Notes: a model not told the origin generated them from the sequence alone. A DNA stretch of 64,000 bases from Bacillus_BD sp963787345 (GCA_963787345.1 CAWBCW010000026.1:434001-498000), one strand, 5' to 3'; counted from the first letter of the stretch, positions 1 through 8,978 are shown. Program-made: numbers and translations.

Positions 1-1
1 A

Positions 2-307
2 TTATCAATATTCTTTTTCCCTCTATTGCAAATTGTTACAGCTTACGTAACAGCACCGGCACTTATTATTGTCGGAGTTTTAATGGTTTCTTCATTAGGG
101 GACATTGATTGGAAAAACTTTGCGGTAGCCGTTCCAGCATTCTTAACAATGGTAATTATGCCTTTATCATACAGTATCGCAACTGGGATTGCGGTCGGGT
201 TTATATTCTATCCAATTACAATGATTGTTGCAGGTCGTCGTAAAGAAATTAATCCAATTATGTATGTATTCTTTGTTATCTTTGTATTATATTTTATTTT
301 TAAATAA
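2..307 (+). CDS. pbuG: NCS2-family purine permease, C-terminal fragment
   Basis: This is the end of a membrane permease cut off by the left edge of the window; the open frame continues upstream of position 2. About 100 residues remain, almost all hydrophobic, with at least three membrane segments and a short basic loop (AGRRKEIN) before the last helix. The family (NCS2, AzgA/PbuG branch) imports hypoxanthine and guanine by proton symport. Identity rests on the C-terminal pattern and on position: in Bacillus subtilis pbuG sits just upstream of yebG and the purE operon, as here. In Bacillus pbuG is normally under purine riboswitch and PurR control, but its promoter is outside the window. Confidence 0.75.
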   Translation, partial: LSIFFFPLLQIVTAYVTAPALIIVGVLMVSSLGDIDWKNFAVAVPAFLTMVIMPLSYSIATGIAVGFIFYPITMIVAGRRKEINPIMYVFFVIFVLYFIFK

Positions 308-424
308 ATCACATGGGCTGGCTATAGGATGATAGCTCGGCTCTTTTCTTTTAAACAGCTAATATTAATGTGGAACTTAGATAAACCTATACATTATAGA
401 ATCTAATAAGAAAGGACTATCGAA

Positions 425-622
425 ATGGCAAGTAAGAAAAGGATTTATGAAGTTGAAGAAAATGAGACGGTGGGTGAGTGTTTAGACCGAATCAAAAAAG
501 ATGGATACATACCAGTAAAAAGAACTGAAAGGCCAATTTTTCAGGAAAAAGAAGAAGAGGGTGGAGTTTCGTACGAGCCGATCGCGAGAAAAATTGTCTT
601 TGAAGCAAAAGTAGATGAATAA
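425..622 (+). CDS. yebG: NETI motif-containing small protein (YebG-like)
   Basis: A 65-residue, charged, soluble protein. It carries the variant NETV at residues 13-16, followed by a pattern (ECLDRIKKDGY.PVKR...PIF) that I recognise from the short NETI-motif family of Bacillaceae, whose B. subtilis member YebG lies just upstream of purE. The start ATG follows AAGAAAGGACTATCGAA, which supplies a ribosome binding site. The biochemical role of the family is not known to me. Its place between pbuG and the purine operon is conserved. Confidence 0.75.
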   Translation: MASKKRIYEVEENETVGECLDRIKKDGYIPVKRTERPIFQEKEEEGGVSYEPIARKIVFEAKVDE

Positions 623-627
623 ACGAT

Positions 628-672
628 AAATCCGAACAATATAAATTATTAACAATATAATTGTTCGTAATT
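628..672 (+). promoter_or_regulatory. Pair of PurBoxes (PurR operator) for the purine operon
   Basis: AAATCCGAACAAT at 628-640 fits the Bacillus PurBox consensus AWWWCCGAACWWT exactly. An inverted second box, ATTGTTCGTAATT (660-672), follows after 19 bases and departs from the consensus at one core base (CGT instead of CGG). Two divergent PurBoxes just upstream of the promoter are the known PurR arrangement of the B. subtilis pur operon, where PurR represses and PRPP relieves. Confidence 0.85.
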
Positions 673-677
673 TATTG

Positions 678-709
678 TTGACAATTGTCGAAATGACGTG
701 GTTTAATAT
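678..709 (+). promoter_or_regulatory. Probable sigma-A promoter of the pur operon
   Basis: A perfect -35 hexamer TTGACA at 678-683 is followed by the A/T-rich segment TTTAATATG at 702-710 as a -10 candidate. The spacer is 18 bases to TTTAAT (702-707). It lies directly downstream of the PurBoxes and about 25 bases before the riboswitch aptamer, as expected for the operon start. Confidence 0.6.
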
Positions 710-733
710 GTGTATCAATTAAATCATTCATTG

Positions 734-804
734 CCCTCATATAATAAAAGGAATATGGCCTGTAAGTTTCTACCCAATTACCGTAAATAATTGGACTATG
801 AGGG
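734..804 (+). promoter_or_regulatory. Purine riboswitch aptamer, guanine class
   Basis: P1 is the perfect pair CCCTCAT (734-740) with ATGAGGG (798-804). Between them are the conserved joining segment ATAATA, the loop core TATGGCCTGTAAGTTTCTACC (split across 754-774) and ACCGTAAAT (780-788). The ligand-discriminating base just before the closing P1 strand is C (796, in GGACTATG), which in this family pairs with guanine or hypoxanthine rather than adenine. It leads the purine operon, as in B. subtilis purE. Confidence 0.93.
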
Positions 805-876
805 AAAGCTATTACCGGCAAACCATATAATATAGAAGGAAGATTACTTCATTCTATTTATGGATCTATTCATTTT

Positions 877-928
877 AAGCTCGGGCAGATTGCTTTCCCA
901 TATGGAAGTATCTGTCTGGGCTTTTTTA
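877..928 (+). terminator. Riboswitch-controlled terminator upstream of purE
   Basis: The arms AAGCTCGGGCAGAT (877-890) and ATCTGTCTGGGCTT form a long stem ending in a run of T at about 921-926. It lies about 70 bases after the purine aptamer and 190 bases before purE, which is the position of the expression platform that stops transcription when guanine is bound. Confidence 0.88.
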
Positions 929-1117
929 TGTTTATAACTCTGATAAATGTATAGGTTAAGGGTGTAGGAGTATAGAATTAAACCTTACATGAATTAAATT
1001 CCATATGGAAATTATTGAGAGCTTGGAGCAATTTTATTCCAACTAAATGGTATAATCTGCTTGTTAAAATAAATATTGAAAATTCTAAATTAGGCAAATG
1101 TGGATGGAGGGATTAAT

Positions 1118-1609
1118 ATGAAGGCTCAAGTCGGAGTCATTATGGGAAGCATCTCAGACTGGGAAACGATGAAAAATGCTTGTGAAATGCTTGAAATGCT
1201 TGAAATTCCTTTTGAAAAGAAAGTGGTATCAGCGCATCGTACACCAGATCTTATGTTTCAATATGCGGAAGAAGCAAGGGGTAAAGGCCTAAAAGTAATC
1301 ATTGCTGGGGCAGGAGGTGCCGCTCATCTTCCTGGTATGGTTGCTGCTAAGACAACATTACCAGTCATTGGTGTTCCCGTTCAATCTAAAGCTTTAAACG
1401 GCATGGATTCTCTTTTATCCATTGTACAAATGCCTGGTGGCGTGCCTGTTGCAACGGTTGCAATTGGAACCGCGGGTGCCAAAAATGCTGGATTATTAGC
1501 AGCACAAATTCTTAGTGCATTTGATGAGGGTTTAGCAGAAAAATTGGAATACTATCGGTATGAAATGAGAAAAGCAGCTTTAGAAAGTAGTGATCAACTT
1601 GACAAATAA
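1118..1609 (+). CDS. purE: N5-carboxyaminoimidazole ribonucleotide mutase
   Basis: PurE converts N5-CAIR, made by PurK, to CAIR in de novo purine synthesis. The 163 residues match the small class I PurE length. Visible signatures are MGSxSDWETM near the N-terminus, SAHRTPD around residue 39, and GAGGAAHLPGM around residue 65, which together form the nucleotide and CO2-handling site. I chose ATG 1118 because GGAGGG lies 7 bases before it; an upstream GTG at 1100 sits before that site. The gene is first in the operon, behind the riboswitch leader, and its end overlaps purK by about 20 bases. Confidence 0.96.
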   Translation: MKAQVGVIMGSISDWETMKNACEMLEMLEIPFEKKVVSAHRTPDLMFQYAEEARGKGLKVIIAGAGGAAHLPGMVAAKTTLPVIGVPVQSKALNGMDSLLSIVQMPGGVPVATVAIGTAGAKNAGLLAAQILSAFDEGLAEKLEYYRYEMRKAALESSDQLDK

Positions 1610-2720
1610 AGTCATTTTACCAGGACAAACAATCGGCATTATTGGAGGTGGACAGCTAGGACGTATGATCGCTTTAGCTGCTAAGGCACAAGGGTATCGG
1701 ATTGCGGTTCTCGATCCTACAGAAGATTGTCCATGTGCACAAGTCGCTGATATTGCCATCATTGGTCCATATAGTGATATTGATTCCCTTCAGAAATTGG
1801 CCGAAGTGAGTGATGTCATTACATATGAATTTGAAAATATTGATGCCGACGGCCTTCGTTGGTTAAGTGAAAACGCCTATGTACCACAAGGGGTAAGATT
1901 ATTAGAAGTTACGCAAAATCGTGTAACAGAAAAACAAGCGATTGTTGAGGCTGGCGTAGAAGTTGCTCCCTATATGGTAGTCGAGAAAGAAGAAGATATT
2001 GCTGAAGGTTTAACTAAACTTGGCTATCCTGCAGTGTTGAAGACAGCACGAGGAGGCTATGATGGCAAGGGACAATATGTGATTCGTCATGAAAGCGAGA
2101 TAAAAGAAGCGGCAGAACTATTACAGTCAGGAACATGTGTAATTGAAAAGTGGGTTCCATTTGAAAAGGAAATTTCGGTGATTGTTTGTCGAAATGAAAA
2201 AGGCGAAACAGCCGTTTTTCCAGTAGGTGAAAATATTCATCGCGAAAATATTTTACACGAGACGATTGTTCCTGCAAGAGTCCCTGAGGCTGCCATGGTA
2301 AAAGCAGTGGAGGTTGCCCAAAAATTGGCTCAAGAATTCCAATTGGTTGGCATTTTAGCAGTTGAAATGTTTTTAACAAAAGATGGAATTTATGTGAATG
2401 AATTGGCACCAAGACCTCATAACTCAGGGCATTATTCAATTGAGGCATGTGAAACTTCTCAATTTGAACAGCATGTCCGTTCTGTATGTAATTTGCCTTT
2501 AGGCAGTACTGAACTCTTAAAACCTGTTGTAATGGTTAATATTTTAGGGGAACATATGGATAAGATTATCGAAAGTATTCCAGAAAAAAGGGATTGGAAA
2601 ATTCATTTATACGGGAAAAAAGAAGCCAAAATAAAGAGAAAAATGGGTCATGTAACAATCTTACGTTCTACGGTTGAAGAGGCACTAACTGAAATAGAAG
2701 AGAGTAAGATTTGGCAATAG
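1590..2720 (+). CDS. purK: 5-(carboxyamino)imidazole ribonucleotide synthase
   Basis: PurK uses ATP and bicarbonate to carboxylate aminoimidazole ribonucleotide. The protein (376 residues) is a complete ATP-grasp enzyme: a GIIGGGQLGRM nucleotide fold at the N-terminus, the glycine-rich loop ARGGYDGKGQ in the middle, and the metal/substrate segment VNELAPRPHNSGHYSIEAC near residue 270. The start overlaps the purE end. GTG 1590 is used here, and TTG 1599 is an alternative because neither has a strong ribosome binding site; translational coupling to purE is likely. In the usual Bacillus order purB should follow, but here a 52-base spacer leads straight to a purS-like start. Confidence 0.94.
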   Translation: MINLTNKVILPGQTIGIIGGGQLGRMIALAAKAQGYRIAVLDPTEDCPCAQVADIAIIGPYSDIDSLQKLAEVSDVITYEFENIDADGLRWLSENAYVPQGVRLLEVTQNRVTEKQAIVEAGVEVAPYMVVEKEEDIAEGLTKLGYPAVLKTARGGYDGKGQYVIRHESEIKEAAELLQSGTCVIEKWVPFEKEISVIVCRNEKGETAVFPVGENIHRENILHETIVPARVPEAAMVKAVEVAQKLAQEFQLVGILAVEMFLTKDGIYVNELAPRPHNSGHYSIEACETSQFEQHVRSVCNLPLGSTELLKPVVMVNILGEHMDKIIESIPEKRDWKIHLYGKKEAKIKRKMGHVTILRSTVEEALTEIEESKIWQ

Positions 2721-2772
2721 ACAATAAAGGAAATTGAGGAACTTCTAGCTAAATCGGGGGAGGGCAATTAAT

Positions 2773-2859
2773 ATGTGTAAAGTAAAGGTATTCGTTACCT
2801 TAAAAGAAAGTGTAATCGACAAAGCCTGGAGAGGGGCCATTCCATGCCTGCTAAGTTAA
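2773..2859 (+). pseudogene. In-frame purS'-'purL fusion remnant
   Basis: A 28-codon open frame. Its first 16-17 residues, MCKVKVFVTLKESVID, are the N-terminus expected of PurS (the small subunit of FGAM synthase), preceded by a strong GGGGAGGG site. The remaining residues, ending WRGAIPCLLS, look like the C-terminus of PurL. As in normal Bacillus operons, the purF ATG lies inside this purL-like end, out of frame. The simplest reading is a deletion joining codon 17 or so of purS to the last dozen codons of purL, removing purQ. The loss of purB and purC between purK and purS needs another event. An assembly collapse is the alternative. The peptide is too short to act as PurS. Confidence 0.75.
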
Positions 2860-4328
2860 TTGGAAACGCAAACTCGAAGGAGTTGCCTGAAATAAAAAAG
2901 TTGGGTGAACTTAAAGGGCTTAATGAAGAATGTGGAATTTTCGGTGTCTGGGGTCACCCAGATGCAGCGCAAATTACCTATTATGGACTACATGCTCTTC
3001 AACACCGTGGACAAGAAGGAACAGGAATTGTCGTGACGGACGGAGAAGCTGTCAAGGGTGTAAAAGGGGAAGGCCTAGTAACTGAAATTTTCCATGCAGA
3101 CGCGATGAAGGAATTGAAATTTGGCAAGTCAGCTATTGGCCATGTACGCTATGCAACAGCAGGTGGAAGTGGATTTGAGAATGTACAGCCACTCGTTTTC
3201 CATTTTCAACAGGGAAGTCTCGCGCTTGCTCATAATGGAAGCTTAGTCAATGCTGTCCAGTTAAAAAGTCAGCTAGAAGGGCAAGGGAGTATTTTTCAAA
3301 CCAGTTCAGACACAGAAATACTTGCCCATTTAATTCGACGTGGTGGAACGGTTCCTTTTAAAGAGCGAGTAAAAAATGCCCTAAGTATGTTAAAAGGGGC
3401 TTACGCTTTCTTGATTATGACGGAAAACCAAATGATGGTTGCCTTGGATCCTAATGGAATGCGGCCATTAGCGATTGGGAAAATTGGCGATGCATATGTA
3501 GTAGCATCTGAGACTTGTGCCTTTGATGTTGTAGGAGCCGAATTTATTCGGGATATTTTACCTGGTGAATTATTAATCATCAATGATGAAGGATTTCATT
3601 CAGAGATGTTTGCTCGTGCCTCTAATCAAGCCATGTGTATGATGGAGTATGTCTACTTTGCCCGCCCAGATAGCAATATCAATGGTGTTAATGTTCACTC
3701 TGCCCGCAAAAGACTTGGGAAAAGGTTAGCAGAAGAAGTGAAGGTTGAAGCGGATGTTGTAACAGGAGTTCCGGATTCGAGTATTTCGGCCGCAATTGGT
3801 TTTGCTGAGGCAACTGGTATTCCTTATGAATTAGGATTAATTAAAAATCGTTATGTTGGACGTACGTTTATCAAACCTACACAGTCGTTACGAGAACAAG
3901 GGGTCAAAATGAAGCTTTCTCCTGTACGAGGTGTTGTTGAAGGAAAAAGAGTCATTATGGTCGATGATTCGATTGTTCGTGGAACGACAAGTAGACGGAT
4001 TGTTCGTATGCTTCGTGATGCGGGGGCAACCGAAGTTCATGTCGTGATTAGTTCACCACCGATTAAGAATCCATGTTTTTATGGGATTGATACGTCAAGA
4101 AAAGAAGAATTGATTGCGAATGATAAATCGATTGAAGAAGTTAGACAAATTATTGAAGCGGATACGTTAACTTTTTTAAGCGCCGAAGGAACAGCAGACG
4201 CAATTGGTGAAACAGGTGAAGGTGAATACGGCGGCCATTGCATGGCTTGCTTCACTGGAAATTATCCAACGGAAATCTATGATATTCAAGAGCAAGAAGA
4301 AATCAAGGAAAAGCTTGTGAAAGAATAA
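2844..4328 (+). CDS. purF: Amidophosphoribosyltransferase
   Basis: PurF catalyses the first committed step of purine synthesis, transferring glutamine amide nitrogen to PRPP. The N-terminal Ntn-type glutaminase begins after a propeptide; the catalytic cysteine is residue 30 in NEECGIFG. The PRPP loop MVDDSIVRGTTSRR lies near residue 372. Cysteines in MCMMEY, NPCFYG and GHCMACFTG match the [4Fe-4S] ligands of the Bacillus type. The propeptide is about 29 residues, whereas the B. subtilis enzyme has about 11, so an internal TTG at 2901 could also be considered. The start lies inside the purL-like remnant, consistent with the normal purL-purF overlap. Confidence 0.95.
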   Translation: MPAKLIGNANSKELPEIKKLGELKGLNEECGIFGVWGHPDAAQITYYGLHALQHRGQEGTGIVVTDGEAVKGVKGEGLVTEIFHADAMKELKFGKSAIGHVRYATAGGSGFENVQPLVFHFQQGSLALAHNGSLVNAVQLKSQLEGQGSIFQTSSDTEILAHLIRRGGTVPFKERVKNALSMLKGAYAFLIMTENQMMVALDPNGMRPLAIGKIGDAYVVASETCAFDVVGAEFIRDILPGELLIINDEGFHSEMFARASNQAMCMMEYVYFARPDSNINGVNVHSARKRLGKRLAEEVKVEADVVTGVPDSSISAAIGFAEATGIPYELGLIKNRYVGRTFIKPTQSLREQGVKMKLSPVRGVVEGKRVIMVDDSIVRGTTSRRIVRMLRDAGATEVHVVISSPPIKNPCFYGIDTSRKEELIANDKSIEEVRQIIEADTLTFLSAEGTADAIGETGEGEYGGHCMACFTGNYPTEIYDIQEQEEIKEKLVKE

Positions 4329-4380
4329 TATAAGTCAATGAGCCGGTGTAACCGGCCTTGAAAATTGGAGGATCTAGCTA

Positions 4381-5415
4381 ATGGCAAAAGCATATGAACA
4401 AGCAGGAGTAAATATTGAAGCAGGGTATGAAGCTGTTTCAAGAATGAAAAAGCATGTGCAAAAAACAATGAGACCTGGAGTCCTTGGTGGCTTAGGTGGA
4501 TTTGGCGGCATGTTTGATTTATCCAGCTTACAATTAAAGGAGCCCGTATTAGTTTCAGGAACAGACGGTGTTGGAACGAAGCTTATGCTCGCGTTTATGA
4601 TGGACCGTCATGATACGATCGGGATTGATGCAGTCGCAATGTGTGTCAATGATATTGTCGTACAAGGAGCGGAACCTATTTACTTCCTTGATTACATTGC
4701 TTGCGGCAAACAGGAACCTGCACGAATTGAAGCGATTGTAAAAGGTGTAGCAGATGGCTGTGAACAAGCAGGCTGTGCTCTTGTCGGCGGTGAAACGGCT
4801 GAAATGCCTGGCATGTACAGTGATGAGGAATATGACCTTGCCGGATTTGCTGTAGGTGCTGTTGAAAAAAGTAAAATCATCACAGGGAATGAAATCAAAC
4901 AAGGTGATGTTCTAATTGGATTAGCCTCAAGTGGTATACATAGTAATGGATATTCACTTGTGCGTAAGGTATTTTTACAAGATGCAAAAATGTCTTTAAA
5001 CGATCATGTTGAAGAACTTGGTTGTACACTCGGAGAAGAGTTATTACGTCCAACGAGAATATACGTGAAATCGATTTTAGCAGCTCTTGAAAAATTTTCA
5101 ATTAAAGGAATCTCACATATTACCGGCGGCGGTTTTATTGAAAACATTCCGAGAATGCTTCCAGAAGAATTAGGTGCTGATTTATCTGAGGAAAATTGGG
5201 CTGTTCCAGCGGTTTTTGATCTTATGCAAAAAGTTGGAAAGTTAGACCGTTTAGATATGTACAATACCTTTAATATGGGAACTGGTATGGTTTTGGCCGT
5301 TTCTGAATCAGAAGCAGAGGCTGCGATGAGTTTCTTTAATGAAATGGGCGAAAAGGCGTATCGTATCGGAATTGTTACAGACAAACCTGGTGTAGAAATT
5401 CATTTAGCAAAGTAA
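4381..5415 (+). CDS. purM: Phosphoribosylformylglycinamidine cyclo-ligase
   Basis: PurM closes the imidazole ring, turning FGAM into AIR with ATP. The 344-residue length fits the family. Recognisable segments are the N-terminal YEQAGVNIEAG, the glycine-rich VLVSGTDGVGTKL, VNDIVVQGAEPIYFLDY, and HITGGGFIENIPRM of the C-terminal half. A GGAGG site at about 4367 precedes ATG 4381. Its substrate depends on PurS/PurQ/PurL, whose genes are not intact here, so the step above PurM must be encoded elsewhere or be missing. Confidence 0.95.
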   Translation: MAKAYEQAGVNIEAGYEAVSRMKKHVQKTMRPGVLGGLGGFGGMFDLSSLQLKEPVLVSGTDGVGTKLMLAFMMDRHDTIGIDAVAMCVNDIVVQGAEPIYFLDYIACGKQEPARIEAIVKGVADGCEQAGCALVGGETAEMPGMYSDEEYDLAGFAVGAVEKSKIITGNEIKQGDVLIGLASSGIHSNGYSLVRKVFLQDAKMSLNDHVEELGCTLGEELLRPTRIYVKSILAALEKFSIKGISHITGGGFIENIPRMLPEELGADLSEENWAVPAVFDLMQKVGKLDRLDMYNTFNMGTGMVLAVSESEAEAAMSFFNEMGEKAYRIGIVTDKPGVEIHLAK

Positions 5416-5457
5416 AGTATGAACGGTCTGATTTTGGGAACATCGGAGGAATATAGA

Positions 5458-6039
5458 ATGAAAAAAATTGCTGTGTTTGCTTCAGGGAGCGGCACGAACT
5501 TTCAAGCGATTATCGATTCCATTCAAGCTGGTGAGCTTGATGCAAAAATTGAGCTTTTAGTTTGTGATCAAAAGAGTGCGTTTTGCGTCGAACGTGCCCA
5601 AAAGGCCGACATCCCTGTCTTTGTTTTTACAGCCAAACAATACGAAAATAAAGCAGCTTATGAACAAGAAGTTTTGCAACAATTGCAGAAGTTTGAGGTT
5701 GAATTTATCGTATTAGCCGGCTATATGCGCTTAATGGGACATACGTTATTAAATGCGTATCAAGGGAAAATGGTCAATATTCATCCGTCCTTGCTTCCAG
5801 CCTTTCCGGGGAAAGATGCAATTGGACAGGCTTTAAATGCAGGAGTCAAAAAAAGTGGTGTAACGGTTCATTTTGTAGATGAAGGTATGGATACCGGGCC
5901 GATTATTGAACAGCAAGAAGTAGACCTCGATGAGAATGAGACGCTAGATAGCCTTCAAAATAAGATTCACGCGGTTGAACATAAATTATATCCAGCTGTA
6001 TTACAGAGATTATTTTCACAAGAGAAAACCTCTGTGTAA
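5458..6039 (+). CDS. purN: Phosphoribosylglycinamide formyltransferase
   Basis: PurN transfers a formyl group from 10-formyltetrahydrofolate to GAR. The protein (193 residues) has the N-terminal FASGSGTNFQ nucleotide loop, the catalytic NIHPSLLPAFPG segment and the DEGMDTGPI segment carrying the active-site aspartate. ATG 5458 is preferred because GGAGG at 5445 precedes it by eight bases and the family starts with MKK; an earlier ATG at 5419 would add an unrelated tail. It lies 42 bases after purM. Confidence 0.95.
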   Translation: MKKIAVFASGSGTNFQAIIDSIQAGELDAKIELLVCDQKSAFCVERAQKADIPVFVFTAKQYENKAAYEQEVLQQLQKFEVEFIVLAGYMRLMGHTLLNAYQGKMVNIHPSLLPAFPGKDAIGQALNAGVKKSGVTVHFVDEGMDTGPIIEQQEVDLDENETLDSLQNKIHAVEHKLYPAVLQRLFSQEKTSV

Positions 6040-6091
6040 ACGGATGTAAAAGTAGATTAAGTACGGAGAAATTAAGGAGGAGTTTTTCTTC

Positions 6092-7627
6092 ATGAAAAAA
6101 CGTGCACTCATCAGTGTTTCAGATAAAACAGGGGTAGTTGATTTTGCTAAGCAACTTGTCGAGCTAGGGTATGAAGTTATTTCTACAGGTGGTACACATA
6201 AAGCGATTCAAGAAGCAGGGGTTCCAGTTATTGGAGTTAGCGATGTGACCGGTTTCCCAGAAATTCTAGATGGACGTGTCAAAACGCTAAATCCTCTTAT
6301 TCATGGAGGCTTACTTGCAAAGTTTGACGATCCTAATCATAAAGCTCAATTGGATGAACATCACATTGATCCCATTCAAATCGTATGTGTAAACCTTTAT
6401 CCATTCCAGCAAACGATTGAAAAACCGGATGTAACGGTAGATGATGCGATTGAGAATATTGATATCGGTGGGCCGACGATGCTTCGCTCTGCTGCGAAGA
6501 ACCATCAGTATGTGTCCGTTGTCGTTGATCCAACAGACTATGCAACCGTTATAAGCGAATTAAAAGAGTCGGGAGAAGTTCAATTTGAAACTCGCCGTGC
6601 ACTAGCAGCAAAGGTATTCCGTCATACTGCTGCCTATGATTCCATGATTGCTAGCTATATGACTGAACTTTCAGGACTCGAGACACCAGAGAAATTAACG
6701 GTGACCTATGAGTTAAAACAATCGTTACGTTATGGTGAAAATCCACATCAAAAGGCTGCTTTCTATCGCAAACCATTAGGCTCAACTTTCTCCGTTGCAA
6801 ATGCCCAGCAACTGCACGGAAAAGAACTTTCTTATAATAATATTAACGATGCAGATGCTGCTCTTCAAATTGTTAAAGAATTCTCAGAACCTGCTGCGGT
6901 TGCTGTTAAACATACAAACCCATGCGGAGTTGGGACTGGACAGGATATTTTCGAGGCTTATGAGAAAGCATTTGAATCTGATCCGGTTTCGATTTTCGGG
7001 GGAATTATCGCTCTTAACCGTGAAGTTGACAAAAAGACAGCAGAGAAATTACATGAAATTTTCCTAGAGATTATCATCGCACCATCCTTTTCACAGGAAG
7101 CAATTGATATTTTAGGCAGCAAGAAAAACATCCGTTTATTAACGATTCCATTTGACGGTCAAAACAAGCCTGAAAGTAAGCTATCGTCAATTGAAGGCGG
7201 TCTACTTGTTCAAGATCATGATGAATATTCATTAGATGATGCAACGGTTACTTACCCAACGGACCGCAAACCAACGGACGAGGAGTGGGAAGCGTTAAAG
7301 TTAGGCTGGAAAGTCGTTAAGCATGTAAAATCAAATGCGATTGTTGTAACAGATTCGCAAATGACATTAGGAATTGGCGCCGGTCAAATGAACCGTGTCG
7401 GTTCTGCGAAAATCGCTCTTGAGCAAGCAGGTGAACGTGCAAAAGGTTCAGCCCTTGCGTCAGATGCTTTTTTCCCAATGGATGATACTGTGGAAGAGGC
7501 TGCTAAAGCAGGAATTACCGCAATTATTCAACCAGGTGGTTCTATTAAAGATGCAGACTCGATCAAAAAGGCAAACGAGTATGGAATTGCGATGGTCTTC
7601 ACAGGAGTTCGTCATTTTAAACACTAG
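6092..7627 (+). CDS. purH: Bifunctional AICAR formyltransferase / IMP cyclohydrolase
   Basis: PurH carries out the last two steps to IMP. The N-terminal third is the MGS-like cyclohydrolase domain (LISVSDKTGVVDFA, STGGTHKAI, GRVKTLNPLIHGG). The remainder is the formyltransferase with the catalytic KHTNPCGVG near residue 270 and SDAFFPMDD near residue 450. At 511 residues it is full length. A strong AAGGAGG site precedes ATG 6092. It follows purN closely in the operon. Confidence 0.96.
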   Translation: MKKRALISVSDKTGVVDFAKQLVELGYEVISTGGTHKAIQEAGVPVIGVSDVTGFPEILDGRVKTLNPLIHGGLLAKFDDPNHKAQLDEHHIDPIQIVCVNLYPFQQTIEKPDVTVDDAIENIDIGGPTMLRSAAKNHQYVSVVVDPTDYATVISELKESGEVQFETRRALAAKVFRHTAAYDSMIASYMTELSGLETPEKLTVTYELKQSLRYGENPHQKAAFYRKPLGSTFSVANAQQLHGKELSYNNINDADAALQIVKEFSEPAAVAVKHTNPCGVGTGQDIFEAYEKAFESDPVSIFGGIIALNREVDKKTAEKLHEIFLEIIIAPSFSQEAIDILGSKKNIRLLTIPFDGQNKPESKLSSIEGGLLVQDHDEYSLDDATVTYPTDRKPTDEEWEALKLGWKVVKHVKSNAIVVTDSQMTLGIGAGQMNRVGSAKIALEQAGERAKGSALASDAFFPMDDTVEEAAKAGITAIIQPGGSIKDADSIKKANEYGIAMVFTGVRHFKH

Positions 7628-7700
7628 GTATTATCCGAGCTTGTCATATTGACAAGCTTCTTCACTATAGAGATGAATAAAAAATGGGAGCTGAAGATGA

Positions 7701-8978
7701 ATGAATGTATTAGTCATTGGTCGTGGTGGTCGTGAACATGCTATTTGCCGCAAAGTGAAGGAAAGTTCAAAAGTAGAAAAAGTCTTTGTAGCCCCTGGCA
7801 ATGATGGAATGGTCGATGTTGCAGAGCTCGTGTCAATTGATGAGGGTGCACAAGATCAACTTGTCCAATTTGCCAAAGCTAATGAAGTCGGCCTAACGAT
7901 TATTGGGCCAGAAGTTCCGCTGCTTGAAGGGCTAGCCGATCGCTTTGAAGAGGCTGGTTTAAAAGTATTTGGTCCGAAACAGAGAGCAGCTGAAATTGAA
8001 GGTAGTAAATCTTTCGCGAAAGAATTAATGCAAAAATATAAAATTCCAACGGCTGAGTACGCTGTGTTTACAGAATATGAACCTGCCGTTGCTTATGTCA
8101 AAGAAAAGGGTGCACCGATTGTCATTAAAGCGGACGGACTTGCAGCGGGTAAAGGGGTTACTGTTGCGATGACATTGGATGAAGCCCTTGAGAGTTTGAA
8201 GGAATTCATGGTTAATGCAAAGTTCGGCGATGCTTCTTCTAAAGTAGTAGTGGAAGAGTTCTTAAGTGGGGAAGAATTTTCATTAATGGCATTGGTAAAT
8301 GGTGAAACCGTCATTCCCCTAGAAATTGCCCAAGACCATAAACGTGCTTATGATGGAGATGAAGGTCCAAACACAGGTGGAATGGGAGCTTATTCCCCAG
8401 TTGAACATATCGGTCAAGAAACAGTAGAGATCGGGATTGAAACGGTTCTAAAGCCAACAGCTAAAGCGATGATTGCGGAAGGCCGTGACTTTTGTGGTGT
8501 ATTATATGCAGGCTTGATCAAAACAGAAGCGGGCCCAAAAGTCATCGAATTCAATGCGCGTTTCGGTGATCCTGAAACACAAGTCATTTTACCGCGTATG
8601 AAATCTGATTTAGTTGATGTTTTAGAGCGTGTAATTGCTGGTGAAAATGTGGACATTCAGTGGGATGAACAAGCAATGCTTGGGGTCGTTGTGGCTTCCA
8701 ATGGCTATCCTGAATCTTACGAAAAAGGTGCTGTTCTTCACGGTTTGGACAAAGTAAGTCAAGATTTATTTGTGTTCCATGCTGGTACGAAAAAAGGTAA
8801 ATCTGGCGAATATGAAACAAATGGAGGCCGTGTACTTTTAGCAGCTGCCAAAGCAGACTCGCTAAAGGAAGCGCAGGAAGTGGTATATAAAGGATTAGAA
8901 AACCTAAACTGCGACGGTGTTTTTTACCGTAAAGACATTGGTTATAAAGCGATTGATTTCGTAGAGAAGAATAAATAA
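7701..8978 (+). CDS. purD: Phosphoribosylamine-glycine ligase
   Basis: PurD ligates glycine to phosphoribosylamine using ATP. The protein (425 residues) is a complete ATP-grasp enzyme: MNVLVIGRGGREHAI at the N-terminus, KADGLAAGKGV in the ATP lid, GPNTGGMGAYSP, and NARFGDPETQ near the metal site. It is the last gene of the operon, 73 bases after purH, and is followed by a strong terminator at 8986-9019. Confidence 0.96.
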   Translation: MNVLVIGRGGREHAICRKVKESSKVEKVFVAPGNDGMVDVAELVSIDEGAQDQLVQFAKANEVGLTIIGPEVPLLEGLADRFEEAGLKVFGPKQRAAEIEGSKSFAKELMQKYKIPTAEYAVFTEYEPAVAYVKEKGAPIVIKADGLAAGKGVTVAMTLDEALESLKEFMVNAKFGDASSKVVVEEFLSGEEFSLMALVNGETVIPLEIAQDHKRAYDGDEGPNTGGMGAYSPVEHIGQETVEIGIETVLKPTAKAMIAEGRDFCGVLYAGLIKTEAGPKVIEFNARFGDPETQVILPRMKSDLVDVLERVIAGENVDIQWDEQAMLGVVVASNGYPESYEKGAVLHGLDKVSQDLFVFHAGTKKGKSGEYETNGGRVLLAAAKADSLKEAQEVVYKGLENLNCDGVFYRKDIGYKAIDFVEKNK

